64,000 nt of DNA from the NCBI RefSeq assembly GCF_011762125.1, contig NZ_JAASQN010000002.1, positions 124,001 through 188,000 on the forward strand. The letters are read 5' to 3'. The stretch is from Sphingopyxis panaciterrae. Lineage in GTDB: Bacteria; Pseudomonadota; Alphaproteobacteria; Sphingomonadales; Sphingomonadaceae. Below the pieces are notes generated by a model, which had not been told where the DNA came from, made no database searches, and saw only the letters and a list, made by a program, of their open reading frames with translations. Position numbers and translations under genes: made by a program. This document shows, piece after piece, positions 11,800 to 21,238 of the stretch (position 1 is the stretch's first letter; each line of letters opens with the position of its first letter).

Positions 11800-12468
11800 T
11801 CACCACTCCTTCCGGTAATCATGGTTCGACGACACCATTTCCTTCAGCGTCGTCGGGCCGCCCTCGGGCTCGCTCGTGTGGCGCTTTGGATTCTGGGGGC
11901 CGGTCTTGGGCTGCTTGCCCGCCGCCAGGGCATCGAGGATGCTCGACATGCTGTCGAAATCGAGATCTTCGTAATTATCGTCGTTGATCTGGACCATCGG
12001 CGCATTGGTGCAGGTGCCCATGCATTCGACCTCGGTCAGCGTGAACAGGCCGTCGGGCGTGGTCTTGCCTTTGACCATGCCGCGGTTCTTGCACGCCGCC
12101 ATGACATCGTCCGACCCGCGCAGCAGGCACGGCGTCGTGCCGCAGACCTGCACATGATAGCGGCCGACGGGGACAAGGTTGTACATGGTATAGAAGGTCG
12201 CGACCTCATAGGCGCGGATGAACGGCATATCGAGCGCTGCGGCGACATACTCGATCACCGGCACGGGCAGCCAGCCCTGCGTCTGCGTCTCGGCGCCGAC
12301 CTGGCGCTGCGCGAGGTCGAGCAACGGCATCACCGCCGAGCGCTGGCGCCCCGCGGGGTAGCGCGCGATGACCGCCTTTGCCTTTTCGGCATTTTCCGCC
12401 GTCCACGCAAAAGCGCCCCAGCGCGCGCGGGTTTCGGCCTCGTCGGGGATTTGGGGTGCGTCAGCCAT
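11800..12468 (-). CDS. nuoE: NADH-quinone oxidoreductase subunit E (2Fe-2S)
   Basis: 24 kDa thioredoxin-like 2Fe-2S subunit of complex I (cluster N1a), 222 aa from the ATG at 12468. Cluster ligands are seen in CGTTPCLLRGSDDV and CMGTCTNAPM. A C-terminal tail of about 60 residues rich in Lys/Pro/Gly follows the domain. The start could also be the ATG at 12477, three codons upstream. Both candidates overlap the end of the small gene at 12461-12676. Confidence 0.95.
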   Translation of the reverse strand: MADAPQIPDEAETRARWGAFAWTAENAEKAKAVIARYPAGRQRSAVMPLLDLAQRQVGAETQTQGWLPVPVIEYVAAALDMPFIRAYEVATFYTMYNLVPVGRYHVQVCGTTPCLLRGSDDVMAACKNRGMVKGKTTPDGLFTLTEVECMGTCTNAPMVQINDDNYEDLDFDSMSSILDALAAGKQPKTGPQNPKRHTSEPEGGPTTLKEMVSSNHDYRKEW

Positions 12469-12676
12469 GGGCAACATGTCGCTTGTGAGAGATGAAAAGA
12501 ACCGACTGCGTCACAACGCAGCCAAGTGCGGCGACTGCCACCGCAAGAACAGCATAGGATCCGATCGCCATAGCCCCTTCAGCCGCAATCAAACCGCCAA
12601 CGCCAGCCGCCAATACAGCGAAATAGCCCAACAAACTGAGCGCCAGCGCAATGCGAAAGGCAGCTAGCGCCTTCAC
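12461..12676 (-). CDS. Small two-helix membrane protein coupled between nuoD and nuoE
   Basis: A 71-residue frame starting with GTG that overlaps the nuoD stop (GTGA) and ending inside the first codons of nuoE. It starts [20 protein letters not shown] and contains two hydrophobic helices (about residues 9-31 and 36-62) separated by a short AAEG turn, then a basic-histidine tail (SHKRHVAHG). It fills the nuoD-nuoE gap completely, so it is very likely translated. I do not recognise the family; a role with complex I is inferred from position only. Confidence 0.7.
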   Translation of the reverse strand: MKALAAFRIALALSLLGYFAVLAAGVGGLIAAEGAMAIGSYAVLAVAVAALGCVVTQSVLFISHKRHVAHG

Positions 12677-13929
12677 CGGTCGCACTCCCCGAACACGACG
12701 TCGATCGCGCCGATGATCGCGGTGGTATCCGCGAGCATGTGGCCCTTCGACATCATGTCCATCGCCTGCAGGTGCGAAAAGGCTGTCGGGCGGATCTTGC
12801 AGCGGTACGGCTTGTTGGTGCCGTCGCTGACCAGATAGACGCCGAATTCGCCCTTCGGGCTTTCGGTCGCCACGTAAACCTCGCCCGCGGGGACGTGGAA
12901 GCCCTCGGTATAGAGTTTGAAGTGATGGATCAGCGATTCCATCGACTGCTTCATCTCGCCGCGCTTCGGCGGCACGACCTTGCGGTCGAGGCTGGCGATC
13001 GGGCCGGTGGGCATGTCGCGCAGGCACTGCTTGATGATCTTCGCCGACTGATAGACTTCCTCGACGCGCACCATGAAGCGGTCGTAACAGTCGCCGCGCG
13101 TGCCGACGGGAATGTCGAACTCCATCGCCGCATAGGCATCATAGGGCTGCGACTTGCGCAGATCCCATGCGATACCGCTGCCGCGGATCATCGGGCCCGA
13201 GAAGCCCCAGGCCAGTGCGTCTTCCTTGCTCACCGTCGCGATATCGACGTTGCGCTGCTTGAAGATGCGGTTGTCGATGACGAGGCTCATCGCGTCGCCG
13301 AACAGCTTCGGCAGGCGCTTTTCGCACCATTCGCCGATGTCGTAGAGCAACCGTTCGGGCACATCCTGATGGACCCCGCCGGGACGGAAATAGGCGCTGT
13401 GCATGCGCGCACCCGAGGCGCGCTCGAAGAAGTTGAGGCAATCCTCGCGCAGCTCGAACACCCACAGGTTCGGCGTCATCGCGCCAACGTCCATGACGTG
13501 CGACCCGATGTTGAGCATGTGGTTGCAGATGCGCGTCAGCTCGGCGAACAAGGTGCGCAGATATTGCGCGCGCGCCGGCACTTCGAGGTCGAGCAGCTTC
13601 TCGATCGCGAGCACATAGCTGTGCTCCATGCCGAGCGGCGAGCAATAGTCGAGCCGGTCGAAATAGGGCAAAGCCTGCAAATAGGTCTTATATTCGATCA
13701 GCTTCTCGGTGCCGCGGTGAAGCAGCCCGACGTGGGGATCGACGCGCTCGATGATTTCGCCGTCGAGCTCGAGCACCAGACGCAACACGCCGTGCGCCGC
13801 GGGATGCTGCGGGCCGAAGTTGATCGTGTAGTTGGTGACTGCCTGGTCGCCCGCCGTATCGGCGGTGTCGACCGGATAGCCTTCGAACAGGTCGCCGCCA
13901 TAGTGATTGACGTGAGGAGAGTCGGTCAT
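12673..13929 (-). CDS. nuoD: NADH-quinone oxidoreductase subunit D
   Basis: 49 kDa subunit that forms the quinone pocket with NuoB, 418 aa. Signatures include [22 protein letters not shown], the [16 protein letters not shown] stretch, and a C-terminal [10 protein letters not shown] in which the acidic/arginine end is conserved. It is separate from NuoC, unlike the fused E. coli NuoCD. Its start overlaps the nuoC stop by four bases. Confidence 0.97.
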   Translation of the reverse strand: MTDSPHVNHYGGDLFEGYPVDTADTAGDQAVTNYTINFGPQHPAAHGVLRLVLELDGEIIERVDPHVGLLHRGTEKLIEYKTYLQALPYFDRLDYCSPLGMEHSYVLAIEKLLDLEVPARAQYLRTLFAELTRICNHMLNIGSHVMDVGAMTPNLWVFELREDCLNFFERASGARMHSAYFRPGGVHQDVPERLLYDIGEWCEKRLPKLFGDAMSLVIDNRIFKQRNVDIATVSKEDALAWGFSGPMIRGSGIAWDLRKSQPYDAYAAMEFDIPVGTRGDCYDRFMVRVEEVYQSAKIIKQCLRDMPTGPIASLDRKVVPPKRGEMKQSMESLIHHFKLYTEGFHVPAGEVYVATESPKGEFGVYLVSDGTNKPYRCKIRPTAFSHLQAMDMMSKGHMLADTTAIIGAIDVVFGECDR

Positions 13930-14828
13930 GCGTCACCTCCTGTTTTGGGCTTACGCGGCGTGCGCGGCTTTGGCGGCACCTTTTCGGCCTCGGCGGTAGC
14001 GGGCGTTTTCGCGGCCTTGGTCGCGGGTTTTGCCTTGGCACCGTCACGGCTCGTCTTCGCGGCCTTGATGTTGGTTTTTGCCCCTGCCCCGGTCTCGGTC
14101 GGCTTTTCGGTCGTCTTGGGGGTCGGTGGCGGCGGGGCCTTCGCCTTGTCGTCGGCGGCCTTCACCTGTGCTGCGGTCAGCGGCGACGGCGCGCCCTTGC
14201 CCGACGCTTCGCCCGTACCGCCGGCCTTTTCATCGCCCGGCAGCACATAGTCGGCGCCTTCCCACGGCGACATGAAGTCGAAGTTGCGGAAATCCTGCGC
14301 CAGCTTCACCGGCTCATAGACGACGCGCTTGTCCTCTTCGCTATAGCGAAGCTCGGTATAGCCGGTCAGCGGGAAATCCTTGCGCTGCGGATGTCCCTGA
14401 AAACCATAGTCGGTCAGGATACGGCGCAGGTCCGGGTTGCCGCTGAACAGCACGCCGTACATGTCGAACACTTCGCGCTCGAGCCAGCCCGCGTTCGGCC
14501 ACACCGGCACGATCGTCGGCACCGGTGTCGCTTCGTCGGTCGACACGCGGACGCGCAGGCGATGGTTCTTCGTGACGCTGAGCAGGTGATAGACGACCTC
14601 GAACCGCTCAGGTCGGTCGGGATAGTCGACCCCCGCGATCTCCATCAGCTGCTGATATTCCAGCTTGTCGCGCAGTTCGACCATCACCCCGGCGACGGCT
14701 TCGCGCGTCACCGTGATGCTGTCTTCATCGACGGTGAAGACATGCGCGACGAGGTCGGTGCCGAGCAGCGTCTGCAGCGCGGCCGCGAGCGCGGGCTGCG
14801 GCGCAACGAGAGGTGCAGGATGGGCCAT
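13926..14828 (-). CDS. nuoC: NADH-quinone oxidoreductase subunit C with long C-terminal extension
   Basis: 30 kDa subunit of the complex I peripheral arm, 300 aa from the ATG at 14828, which overlaps the nuoB stop by one base. The first ~200 residues are the normal NuoC domain, with [27 protein letters not shown] and [12 protein letters not shown]. After [10 protein letters not shown] the protein continues for about 100 residues of Ala/Lys/Pro/Thr-rich sequence with no recognisable fold, which homologues of normal length (~200 aa) lack. An upstream ATG at 14912 lies inside nuoB and is not needed. Confidence 0.95.
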   Translation of the reverse strand: MAHPAPLVAPQPALAAALQTLLGTDLVAHVFTVDEDSITVTREAVAGVMVELRDKLEYQQLMEIAGVDYPDRPERFEVVYHLLSVTKNHRLRVRVSTDEATPVPTIVPVWPNAGWLEREVFDMYGVLFSGNPDLRRILTDYGFQGHPQRKDFPLTGYTELRYSEEDKRVVYEPVKLAQDFRNFDFMSPWEGADYVLPGDEKAGGTGEASGKGAPSPLTAAQVKAADDKAKAPPPPTPKTTEKPTETGAGAKTNIKAAKTSRDGAKAKPATKAAKTPATAEAEKVPPKPRTPRKPKTGGDA

Positions 14829-15382
14829 CAGCGTTCGATCGTCCCGGTGCGGCGGATCTTTCGCTGCAACTGCATCACGCCGTAGAGCAGCGCCTCGGCA
14901 GTCGGCGGGCATCCGGGAACATAGATGTCGACCGGTACGATGCGATCGCAGCCGCGCACCACCGAATAGCTATAATGATAGTAGCCGCCGCCATTGGCAC
15001 AGCTGCCCATCGAGATGACGTATTTCGGGTTCGACATCTGGTCGTAGACGCGGCGCAAGGCGGGCGCCATCTTGTTGCACAGCGTCCCCGCGACGATCAT
15101 CACGTCCGACTGGCGCGGGCTGGCGCGCGGCGCGGCGCCGAAGCGTTCCATGTCATAGCGCGGCATGTTGACGTGGATCATCTCGACCGCACAGCAGGCG
15201 AGTCCAAAGGTCATCCACCAGAGCGACCCGGTCCGCGCCCAGTTGAACAGATCCTCGGTCGAGGTGACGAGAAAGCCCTTGTCGCCGACTTCGCTGTTGA
15301 GGTCGTCGAAATAGGACATGTCGGGGTTGGTCCCCGGCGCAACCGGCATCTGGCCGGGCGGCAGGATGATCGAGCTGCTCAT
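14828..15382 (-). CDS. nuoB: NADH-quinone oxidoreductase subunit B
   Basis: Carries the terminal N2 4Fe-4S cluster of complex I next to the quinone site, 184 aa. The cluster ligands are in [19 protein letters not shown] and [10 protein letters not shown]; the [20 protein letters not shown] stretch is also conserved. The start at 15382 overlaps the nuoA stop by four bases; a longer upstream frame is inside nuoA and is rejected. Confidence 0.97.
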   Translation of the reverse strand: MSSSIILPPGQMPVAPGTNPDMSYFDDLNSEVGDKGFLVTSTEDLFNWARTGSLWWMTFGLACCAVEMIHVNMPRYDMERFGAAPRASPRQSDVMIVAGTLCNKMAPALRRVYDQMSNPKYVISMGSCANGGGYYHYSYSVVRGCDRIVPVDIYVPGCPPTAEALLYGVMQLQRKIRRTGTIER

Positions 15383-15753
15383 TCCCAGTCCAACGCCCCT
15401 TTCTTCCACGCATACACAAGGCCGAGCGTCAATTCGGCGAGGAAAATCATCATCGTGGCCCAGCCAGCCCAGCCGATTTCCTTGAGGCTCACCGCCCAGG
15501 GAAAGAGGAACGCCGCTTCGAGATCGAAGATGATGAACAGGATGGCGACGAGATAGAAGCGCACGTCGAACTGGCTGCGCGCATCCTCGAACGCGGGAAA
15601 GCCGCATTCATATTCGGTGAGCTTTGCCGGGTCGGGCTTGTGTGCGCCGGTCAGCCGGGCGACACCCATCGGCAGGAAAACGAACGCCGACGACAATCCG
15701 ACCGCGATGGCCAGAAAGATCAGAATCGGTAAATATTGCGTCAGGTCGACCAT
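15379..15753 (-). CDS. nuoA: NADH-quinone oxidoreductase subunit A
   Basis: First gene of the complex I operon; three-helix membrane subunit, 124 aa. It has the conserved [32 protein letters not shown] segment, here described by its parts: YECGF loop, FDVRFY and the acidic [11 protein letters not shown] helix. The operon promoter should lie in the 219-base gap shared with the divergent YbjN-like gene; I cannot assign -35/-10 boxes with confidence. Confidence 0.97.
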   Translation of the reverse strand: MVDLTQYLPILIFLAIAVGLSSAFVFLPMGVARLTGAHKPDPAKLTEYECGFPAFEDARSQFDVRFYLVAILFIIFDLEAAFLFPWAVSLKEIGWAGWATMMIFLAELTLGLVYAWKKGALDWE

Positions 15754-15972
15754 GGGGGCGCGCAGTCCTGTGTTTGTGGCACTCTTATGGTGCCGTTCTT
15801 GCGGGCGCTTTAGGCCAGCAAGCCGCGCCTCGCAAGCGCTGCGGGCGCTAAATTCGCATGATATTGCTCAAAATTGCGCGCGCGGGTGGCGGCAGGCGTC
15901 GTCGCTGTGTTACGCCCGCGGCAAGGGTCGGCTTTCCGGGCTGCCAGCGCCCGCTTCAGATGGGGAGTTTCC

Positions 15973-16455
15973 ATGCCAAAATTCATTCTGCGGACCGCGT
16001 GCGTCCTCGCCGCCGCCGCGGCGATATCCGCCACCCCGGCCCAGGCCGAACTGGTCAACGCCCAAAATCCGGCAACCATCAAGGCGATCCTCGAGTCGCA
16101 AGGCTGGCCCGCGACATTGGTCCAGAAGGCGGGCGAGGATCCCTATATCGAAAGCAGCCGCAACGACCTGAAGTTCCTCGTGCTCTTTCTGAACTGCACC
16201 GACAGCAAAAGGTGCAAGACGCTGCAATATTATATGGGGTTCAACGACGCCAAGGATATCGCGCTGACGCGGTTCAACCAGTGGAACAAGGACAAGCGCT
16301 TTGCCCGCGCCTATAAGGACGACGAAGGCGATCCGGTGCTCGAAATGGATGTCGACCTCGATTTCGCGGGCATCCCGCGCGAGAATGTCGGCGAAACGCT
16401 CAACACCTGGGCGTCACTGATGGACTCGTTCCGCGAATATGTGTTCGAGAAATGA
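15973..16455 (+). CDS. Exported YbjN-domain protein
   Basis: A 160-residue protein with a clear signal peptide (MPKFILRTACVLAAAAAISA, cleavage likely after AQA at about residue 25). The mature part resembles the YbjN / sensory-transduction-regulator domain, with an alternating strand-helix pattern and the FNQWNKDKRFARAY stretch typical of the family. A good ribosome site (GGGGAG) lies six bases before the ATG. It is periplasmic by prediction; its function is unknown. It is transcribed divergently from nuo. Confidence 0.8.
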   Translation: MPKFILRTACVLAAAAAISATPAQAELVNAQNPATIKAILESQGWPATLVQKAGEDPYIESSRNDLKFLVLFLNCTDSKRCKTLQYYMGFNDAKDIALTRFNQWNKDKRFARAYKDDEGDPVLEMDVDLDFAGIPRENVGETLNTWASLMDSFREYVFEK

Positions 16456-16461
16456 TTAACC

Positions 16462-16539
16462 CGTCATCCCGGCGCAGGCCGGGATCTCGCCGGTTCAGCA
16501 TGACGCGATGTTGAGATCCCGGCCTTCGCCGGGATGACG
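16462..16539. repeat. Palindromic intergenic repeat, family C
   Basis: CGTCATCCCGGC...GCCGGGATGACG forms a long inverted repeat with an inner GGCCGGGATCTC / GAGATCCCGGCC pair. It lies between the convergent ybjN-like and inositol monophosphatase genes, where it could act as a bidirectional transcription end. Confidence 0.8.
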
Positions 16540-16549
16540 ACGTGGAAAA

Positions 16550-17368
16550 TCAGGCGTTGCGCAAAGCGCCCGCCACCAGTTTCTGCAGCTTCGAATGCAC
16601 GGCGGCGCTGCCGGCGATAAACTCGCTGCGCTCGATGGCGCGGTCGCCGCCACGGAAATCGCTGACGAAGCCGCCCGCCTCGCGCACCAGCAACATGCCG
16701 GCGGCGACGTCCCAGATGTGAAGGTCGCTTTCCCAGAAGCCGTCGAAACGGCCGGCAGCGACCCAGGCGAGGTCAAGGCTGGCGGCGCCGAAGCGGCGGA
16801 TGCCGGCGACTTCGGGCGCGATAGCGCTGAAAATACGGCCCCACTGCGCCATATTGCCATGGCCCATGAAGGGAATGCCGGTTGCGACCAGGCATTCATT
16901 GAGATGGCGGCGCGATGCAACGCGCAGGCGGCGATCGTGCAGCCACGCGCCGCGGCCGCGTTCTGCCCAATAGCTTTCGTCGGTGACCGGCTGATAGATC
17001 AGCGCCGCGGTCACCTCGCCCCAGCCGCCGCCGAGCTTCGGCTCCTGCACTGCGATCGAGATCGCAAATTGCGGGATGGCGTGGAGGAAGTTCGAGGTGC
17101 CGTCGAGCGGATCGATAATGAAGCGCGGCTTGCCCGGCTCACCCTCGATCTCGCCGGCCTCTTCCATCAGGAAGCCCCAGCCCGGACGCGCGTGCGTCAG
17201 TTCGTCATAGAGCGTACGCTCGGCCGCCTGATCCGCTTTCGACACGAAGTCCGCGGGGCCCTTTTGCGACACCTGCAGATGTTCGATCTCGCCGAAGTCG
17301 CGGCGCAGCTTGGTGCCCGCCTTGCGCGCGGCGCGTTCCATGACGGTGATGATGCCGGATACGGCCAT
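16550..17368 (-). CDS. suhB: Inositol monophosphatase family protein (SuhB-like)
   Basis: Mg2+-dependent phosphatase of the inositol monophosphatase family, 272 aa from the ATG at 17368. Metal and substrate motifs are present: the conserved MEEAGEIEGEPG glutamate region, IDPLDGTSNFLHAIPQFAISI, and WDVAAGMLLVREAGG near the C-terminus. In proteobacteria this family includes SuhB, which also affects rRNA transcription; which role applies here cannot be read from sequence. The upstream extension to 17422 runs into a repeat and is rejected. Confidence 0.9.
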   Translation of the reverse strand: MAVSGIITVMERAARKAGTKLRRDFGEIEHLQVSQKGPADFVSKADQAAERTLYDELTHARPGWGFLMEEAGEIEGEPGKPRFIIDPLDGTSNFLHAIPQFAISIAVQEPKLGGGWGEVTAALIYQPVTDESYWAERGRGAWLHDRRLRVASRRHLNECLVATGIPFMGHGNMAQWGRIFSAIAPEVAGIRRFGAASLDLAWVAAGRFDGFWESDLHIWDVAAGMLLVREAGGFVSDFRGGDRAIERSEFIAGSAAVHSKLQKLVAGALRNA

Positions 17369-17376
17369 GATATATC

Positions 17377-17483
17377 TCCCCCCTCCCGCTTGCAGGAGGG
17401 GTCGGGGAGGGAATGTTTCCATCGCGGCGGAGGCCCGTCCCTCGACAGGCCCTCGCCTAGCCCCTCCCGCAAGCGGGAGGGGA
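17377..17483. repeat. Palindromic intergenic repeat, family D
   Basis: Two palindromes in opposite orientation: CCCTCCCGCTTGCAGGAGGG followed by GTCGGGGAGGG, and CCCCTCCCGCAAGCGGGAGGGG at the other end. It fills the gap between efp and suhB. The architecture (palindrome plus a short G-rich flank, in mirrored pairs) is the same as in the element inside the E2 gene at 41742-41844. Confidence 0.8.
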
Positions 17484-17489
17484 GCTTAA

Positions 17490-18053
17490 TCAGTCCGCGC
17501 GGCGGACATATTCGCGATCGTACACATGCACGACGATCCTGGTCCCGCTGGTGATGTGCGGCGGCACCATCACGCGCACCCCATTGTCGAGGATCGCGGG
17601 CTTGTACGACGACGAGGCCGTCTGGCCCTTCACCACCGCATCGGCTTCGACAATCGTCGCTTCGATCGTTTCGGGCAGTTCGACCGAGATCGGACGCTCT
17701 TCCCAAAGCTCGAGCACGACATCCATGCCGTCCTGCAGGAATTCATGCGCGTCGCCGACGACATCCTTCGAGATGTTGATCTGTTCGAAACTGTCCTTGT
17801 CCATGAACACCAGATCGTCACCCTCGGCATAGAGGAACTGGAAATCCTTGGTGTCGAGGCGAACTTTTTCGACCGTATCCGCGCTGCGGAAACGATTGTT
17901 GAGCTTGCGTCCGTCGATGAGGTTCTTGGCTTCGACCTGCATATAGGCGCCGCCCTTGCCCGGCTGGGTGTGCTGGATCTTGGTGACTTTCCAGATGCCC
18001 TTTTCATATTCGATAATATTGCCGGGACGGATTTCAACGCCAGTGATTTTCAT
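17490..18053 (-). CDS. efp: Elongation factor P
   Basis: Ribosome rescue factor for polyproline stalling, 187 aa from the ATG at 18053. Three-domain EF-P with the KOW-like N-terminus, the modified-lysine loop QPGKGGAY, and the C-terminal signature [20 protein letters not shown]. The lysine that is beta-lysylated in E. coli is conserved at the loop tip; the modification pathway is not encoded nearby. The start is chosen because families begin MKI; an ATG three codons upstream exists. Confidence 0.97.
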   Translation of the reverse strand: MKITGVEIRPGNIIEYEKGIWKVTKIQHTQPGKGGAYMQVEAKNLIDGRKLNNRFRSADTVEKVRLDTKDFQFLYAEGDDLVFMDKDSFEQINISKDVVGDAHEFLQDGMDVVLELWEERPISVELPETIEATIVEADAVVKGQTASSSYKPAILDNGVRVMVPPHITSGTRIVVHVYDREYVRRAD

Positions 18054-18161
18054 CGCGCACACTCACTCAACAAGGATGGAAAGAGCAAACCGCCGCCACG
18101 CGGGCACCGGTATCAGGTGCGCGCCTTTAGCCGCGCAAGCCGCGAAGGGCAAGCCGCCGCG

Positions 18162-20132
18162 TCAGGGCGTCGCGGTGACCATGGTCCGCGTCCGCTTGTA
18201 GCTGAGCCAGACGAGCCCGACGAACAGGACGAGCCCGATCCACGGCGCATAGGGCGCATAACCGTCACCGGCCACGGCAAGCGGAGCATCGCTGCCGCTT
18301 CCCGCGACGATGCCGGCATAGAGCACGCCGAACAGGCTCTCGCCGACGATCATGCCCGTGGCGGTCAGCACGCCCATACGGTGGGCGAAGCTCGCGTTCG
18401 GGCGCCGCGCCGCCCAGCGATCGTAGAACCAGCCGCCAACCGCGCCGATGATCACCGGCAGGATCACCGACATCGGCAGATAGATACCGATGCCGATCGC
18501 GAGCGGCGGCAGCCGCAGCTTGTTCGCGCGGCCGAGCAGTTCGTCGATGATGATGAAGCCGACGCCCGCGAGCGCCCCATAGCCGAGCATCGTCCAGTTG
18601 AGATCGCCGCCGAGCACGCCCTGCGCGAGCGATGAGATCAGCCCCGCCTGCGGTGCCGCGAGCGCGTTCGGCCCCGCCCCCGGCGTGCCGACGAAGCCCA
18701 ATGTCTCGTTGAGGACGTTGAGCACCGGCGGCACGACAAGCGAGCCGAAGATCACACCGATGATCAGCGCGACCTGCTGCTTCCATGGCGTCGCCCCGAC
18801 GAGTTGCCCGGTTTTCAGATCCTGGAGATTGTCGTTCGAAATCGTCGCGATACCGAACACCAATCCGGTGACGATCAACGCATAGGCGACCATCGCCTTG
18901 ATTTCCTCGTCGCCGCCCGCGCGGCCGAGCAGGCCGAGGAGCAAAAGCGACGCCGCGATGATCGCGAGGATGCCGATCCCCGACACCGGCGAATTCGATG
19001 CGCCGATCAGGCCGGCCATATAGCCGGTAACCGATGCGATCATCAGCCCGATGACGATGATGAACAGGATCGCGCCGGCGATCAGCGTCATCGATGACCC
19101 GGCAAGCGGACCGCCCGCGAGCACCGACCACAACAGCCAGCCGATCGGCAGCATGAGGAGCAGCGACCCGCCGAACACCCAGGCGATCGGCATATCCTGT
19201 TCCTCGATCGCCAGCGCCTGCCCGCCCTGCCGGGCGCGACTCGCCGCCATCGCCGAGCGGATGCCGCCGAGCACCGGCCCAGCGATCTTCATCAGCGTCC
19301 AGATTGCGGCGATCGCAATCACCCCCGCGCCGAAGAATCGCACATCGGAACGGAACACCGTGTTCGCCAGCGTCTCGGCATCGCCTGCGCCGCCCTGCGT
19401 CAGGATCGGCAGCAACACCCACCATCCGGTGACGAGGCCGACGAGCTGCGCCATGCCGACCGACAGGCCGACGAGATGCCCGACGCCGAACAGCGCGAAG
19501 GCGAGCCCGCCCGCAACTCCGGTCGCACCGGCGCCAACGGTGAACCAGCGCGCGACTTCAGCGCCCGCCAGCTTCATCTGCGTGAGCAGGGTAAAGCCCG
19601 CCGCGACGATCGAATTCCACAGCAAGGCCGACAGCCCGGCGCGATTCTCGGCGGCGCCCTCGGCGCTTCCGGCGCCAACCTGCAGCACTTCGGCGGCAGC
19701 GCGTCCTTCGGGATAGGGAAGGTCCGAATCGACAACGAGCGCGCGGCGCAGCGGCACCGAAAAAAGGACGCCCAATATGCCGCCCAGCATCGTGATCGCG
19801 GTGGTCGTGACCATCGGGAAACCCTGCCAGTAACCGACCATCACCAGCCCCGGCAGCACGAAGATGATCGCCGCGAGCGTTCCCGCCGCGCTGGCGATCG
19901 TCTGGACGATATTATTCTCGAGGATCGTGCCGCCCGACATCAGGCGCAAGAGCGCCATCGAGATCACCGCCGCCGGAATCGAGGTGGCAAAGGTCAGCCC
20001 GACCTTCAGCCCGAGATAGACATTCGCCGCGGTAAACATCAGCGTCAGAACGCCGCCGAGCAATATGGCGCGCAACGTCAGCTCGCGCATCACGGCGATC
20101 GGTCCCGTGGCGGGTCTGGTGGCTTCGGTCAT
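18162..20132 (-). CDS. OPT family oligopeptide transporter
   Basis: Large inner-membrane permease of the OPT superfamily, 656 aa with about 15 hydrophobic segments. The N-terminus ELTLRAILLGGVLTLMFTAANVYLGLKVG, read here as the segments ELTLRAI, FTAANVYLGLKVG and TFATSIPAAVISMALLR, is typical of the bacterial OPT branch. Substrates of this branch are thought to be peptides or metal chelates, but none can be assigned here. The start at 20132 (MTEATRP) is preferred over an upstream ATG whose translation is a basic low-complexity stretch. Confidence 0.9.
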   Translation of the reverse strand: MTEATRPATGPIAVMRELTLRAILLGGVLTLMFTAANVYLGLKVGLTFATSIPAAVISMALLRLMSGGTILENNIVQTIASAAGTLAAIIFVLPGLVMVGYWQGFPMVTTTAITMLGGILGVLFSVPLRRALVVDSDLPYPEGRAAAEVLQVGAGSAEGAAENRAGLSALLWNSIVAAGFTLLTQMKLAGAEVARWFTVGAGATGVAGGLAFALFGVGHLVGLSVGMAQLVGLVTGWWVLLPILTQGGAGDAETLANTVFRSDVRFFGAGVIAIAAIWTLMKIAGPVLGGIRSAMAASRARQGGQALAIEEQDMPIAWVFGGSLLLMLPIGWLLWSVLAGGPLAGSSMTLIAGAILFIIVIGLMIASVTGYMAGLIGASNSPVSGIGILAIIAASLLLLGLLGRAGGDEEIKAMVAYALIVTGLVFGIATISNDNLQDLKTGQLVGATPWKQQVALIIGVIFGSLVVPPVLNVLNETLGFVGTPGAGPNALAAPQAGLISSLAQGVLGGDLNWTMLGYGALAGVGFIIIDELLGRANKLRLPPLAIGIGIYLPMSVILPVIIGAVGGWFYDRWAARRPNASFAHRMGVLTATGMIVGESLFGVLYAGIVAGSGSDAPLAVAGDGYAPYAPWIGLVLFVGLVWLSYKRTRTMVTATP

Positions 20133-20623
20133 CGAGATTCTCCCCGACCGCTGTCTTGCGGGGCGCCGCGCGCGACGCAAGCGAAAAGGCGACGAAGCGA
20201 GGCCGATTTGACGTATCGATCCAATCTCGACGCACAGTTATCTGCGATTCCGCCGGCATGACCCATATTCATCTTGCCGACCGCGACAACCGCCGACGGA
20301 ATCGCACCGACCGTAAACCGCTGCGCACCGTGATCGCGGCCGGCCTTTTCGGCTGGCGCAAGCAGGACGTGTCGAACGATAGCCTTCGAAAGGGCGAAGA
20401 GCCGCGGTGATCGATCGTACCGGTTTTCCGGGAAGGAACCAATGACCGCTATCGGCTGATTGCCGTCATTACCCTTATCGTCACCCCGGACTTGATCCGG
20501 GGTCCCGCTTGAAGTCAAAGACGGATTATGCGGTCAAAAAGCGGGATCCCGGATCAAGTCCGGGATGACGAAGGTGCGTTAAGCAGCGTCCGCTCCCCAC
20601 CCCAATAGCCGACATTTATCGTT
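20133..20623. other. Intergenic region, 491 bases
   Basis: No convincing gene. Small frames on both strands are present but lack a ribosome site and have no recognisable family. The right part (20479-20570) is a palindromic repeat; the rest shows no clear structure apart from candidate promoter sequence for the OPT gene at its left edge. Confidence 0.6.
20479..20570. repeat. Palindromic intergenic repeat, family A
   Basis: About 92 bases bounded by CGTCA and TGACG. Left arm ACCCCGGACTTGATCCGGGG then TCCCGCTT; right arm AAGCGGGATCCCGGATCAAG then TCCGGGATGACG. The arms pair over most of their length around an ~28-base unique loop. Same layout at 46598 and 60754. Confidence 0.9.
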
Positions 20624-21238
20624 TCAGTCGTCGCCCAATCCACCCGCGCCGGCCAGCAAGGGATAAGGATTGACCGGTTCGCCCGCGTTCCAGTCGGCAT
20701 CCGGCGCGGTTCGCAAAATCTGGAAATGAAGGTGCGGAACGGCGGGATCGGCGTTACCGCTCGCGCCGACGGTCGCGATCACCTGGCCGCGCCGCACCTG
20801 TTGCCCCTCGGCAAGGCCGCGGCGATAGCCCTGCAAATGCGCGTAATAGAGCATCAGCGAACCGTCGGCCGAGCGCTGGTAAATGGTCAGTCCGCCGCGA
20901 TCGGACGCGAACAGCTTTTCAATCTTTCCGTCCATCGCGGCAACCACCGGGGTGCCCATCGGCACGGGGATGTCGATGGCACGGTGCAAGCGGCCTTCTG
21001 CCCGGCTTTGGTCCCAGCTGTTGATCAACTCCGACGCGCCTATGCCCTCGACGGGGATGACGATCGCCAGCGGTTTGCTGCGAACCGGCTCCGCATCGAG
21101 CGCCGCGCCGCTTGCCGGGACGGCGGCGGCGGGACGAGCAGCGAACAGGTCATAGGCGGTAACCCAATAGATGGAAGTCAGGATCGCGGTGACAGTGGCC
21201 GTCCATAGCACCAGCTTGGTGGCGGCCTGCCAGCGCAT
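20624..21238 (-). CDS. M23 family metallopeptidase (LytM type), membrane anchored
   Basis: Predicted peptidoglycan endopeptidase or LytM factor, 204 aa. An N-terminal signal anchor (LVLWTATVTAILTSIYWVTA) puts the domain in the periplasm. The zinc motifs are complete: HRAIDIPVPMGTPV gives the HxxxD pair and HLHFQ the C-terminal HxH, so the enzyme should be active. The ATG at 21238 overlaps the stop of the L,D-transpeptidase gene by one base, so the two wall enzymes are co-translated. Confidence 0.9.
   Translation of the reverse strand: MRWQAATKLVLWTATVTAILTSIYWVTAYDLFAARPAAAVPASGAALDAEPVRSKPLAIVIPVEGIGASELINSWDQSRAEGRLHRAIDIPVPMGTPVVAAMDGKIEKLFASDRGGLTIYQRSADGSLMLYYAHLQGYRRGLAEGQQVRRGQVIATVGASGNADPAVPHLHFQILRTAPDADWNAGEPVNPYPLLAGAGGLGDD

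Noticed and set aside
20258-20410. A 50-codon plus-strand frame starting MTHIHLADRD in the same gap
   Set aside because: No convincing ribosome site, basic low-complexity translation, and no overlap with neighbours to suggest coupling.
20129-20518. A 129-codon minus-strand frame upstream of the OPT gene
   Set aside because: It starts in a palindromic repeat (translated as [12 protein letters not shown]) and continues without family similarity or a ribosome site.
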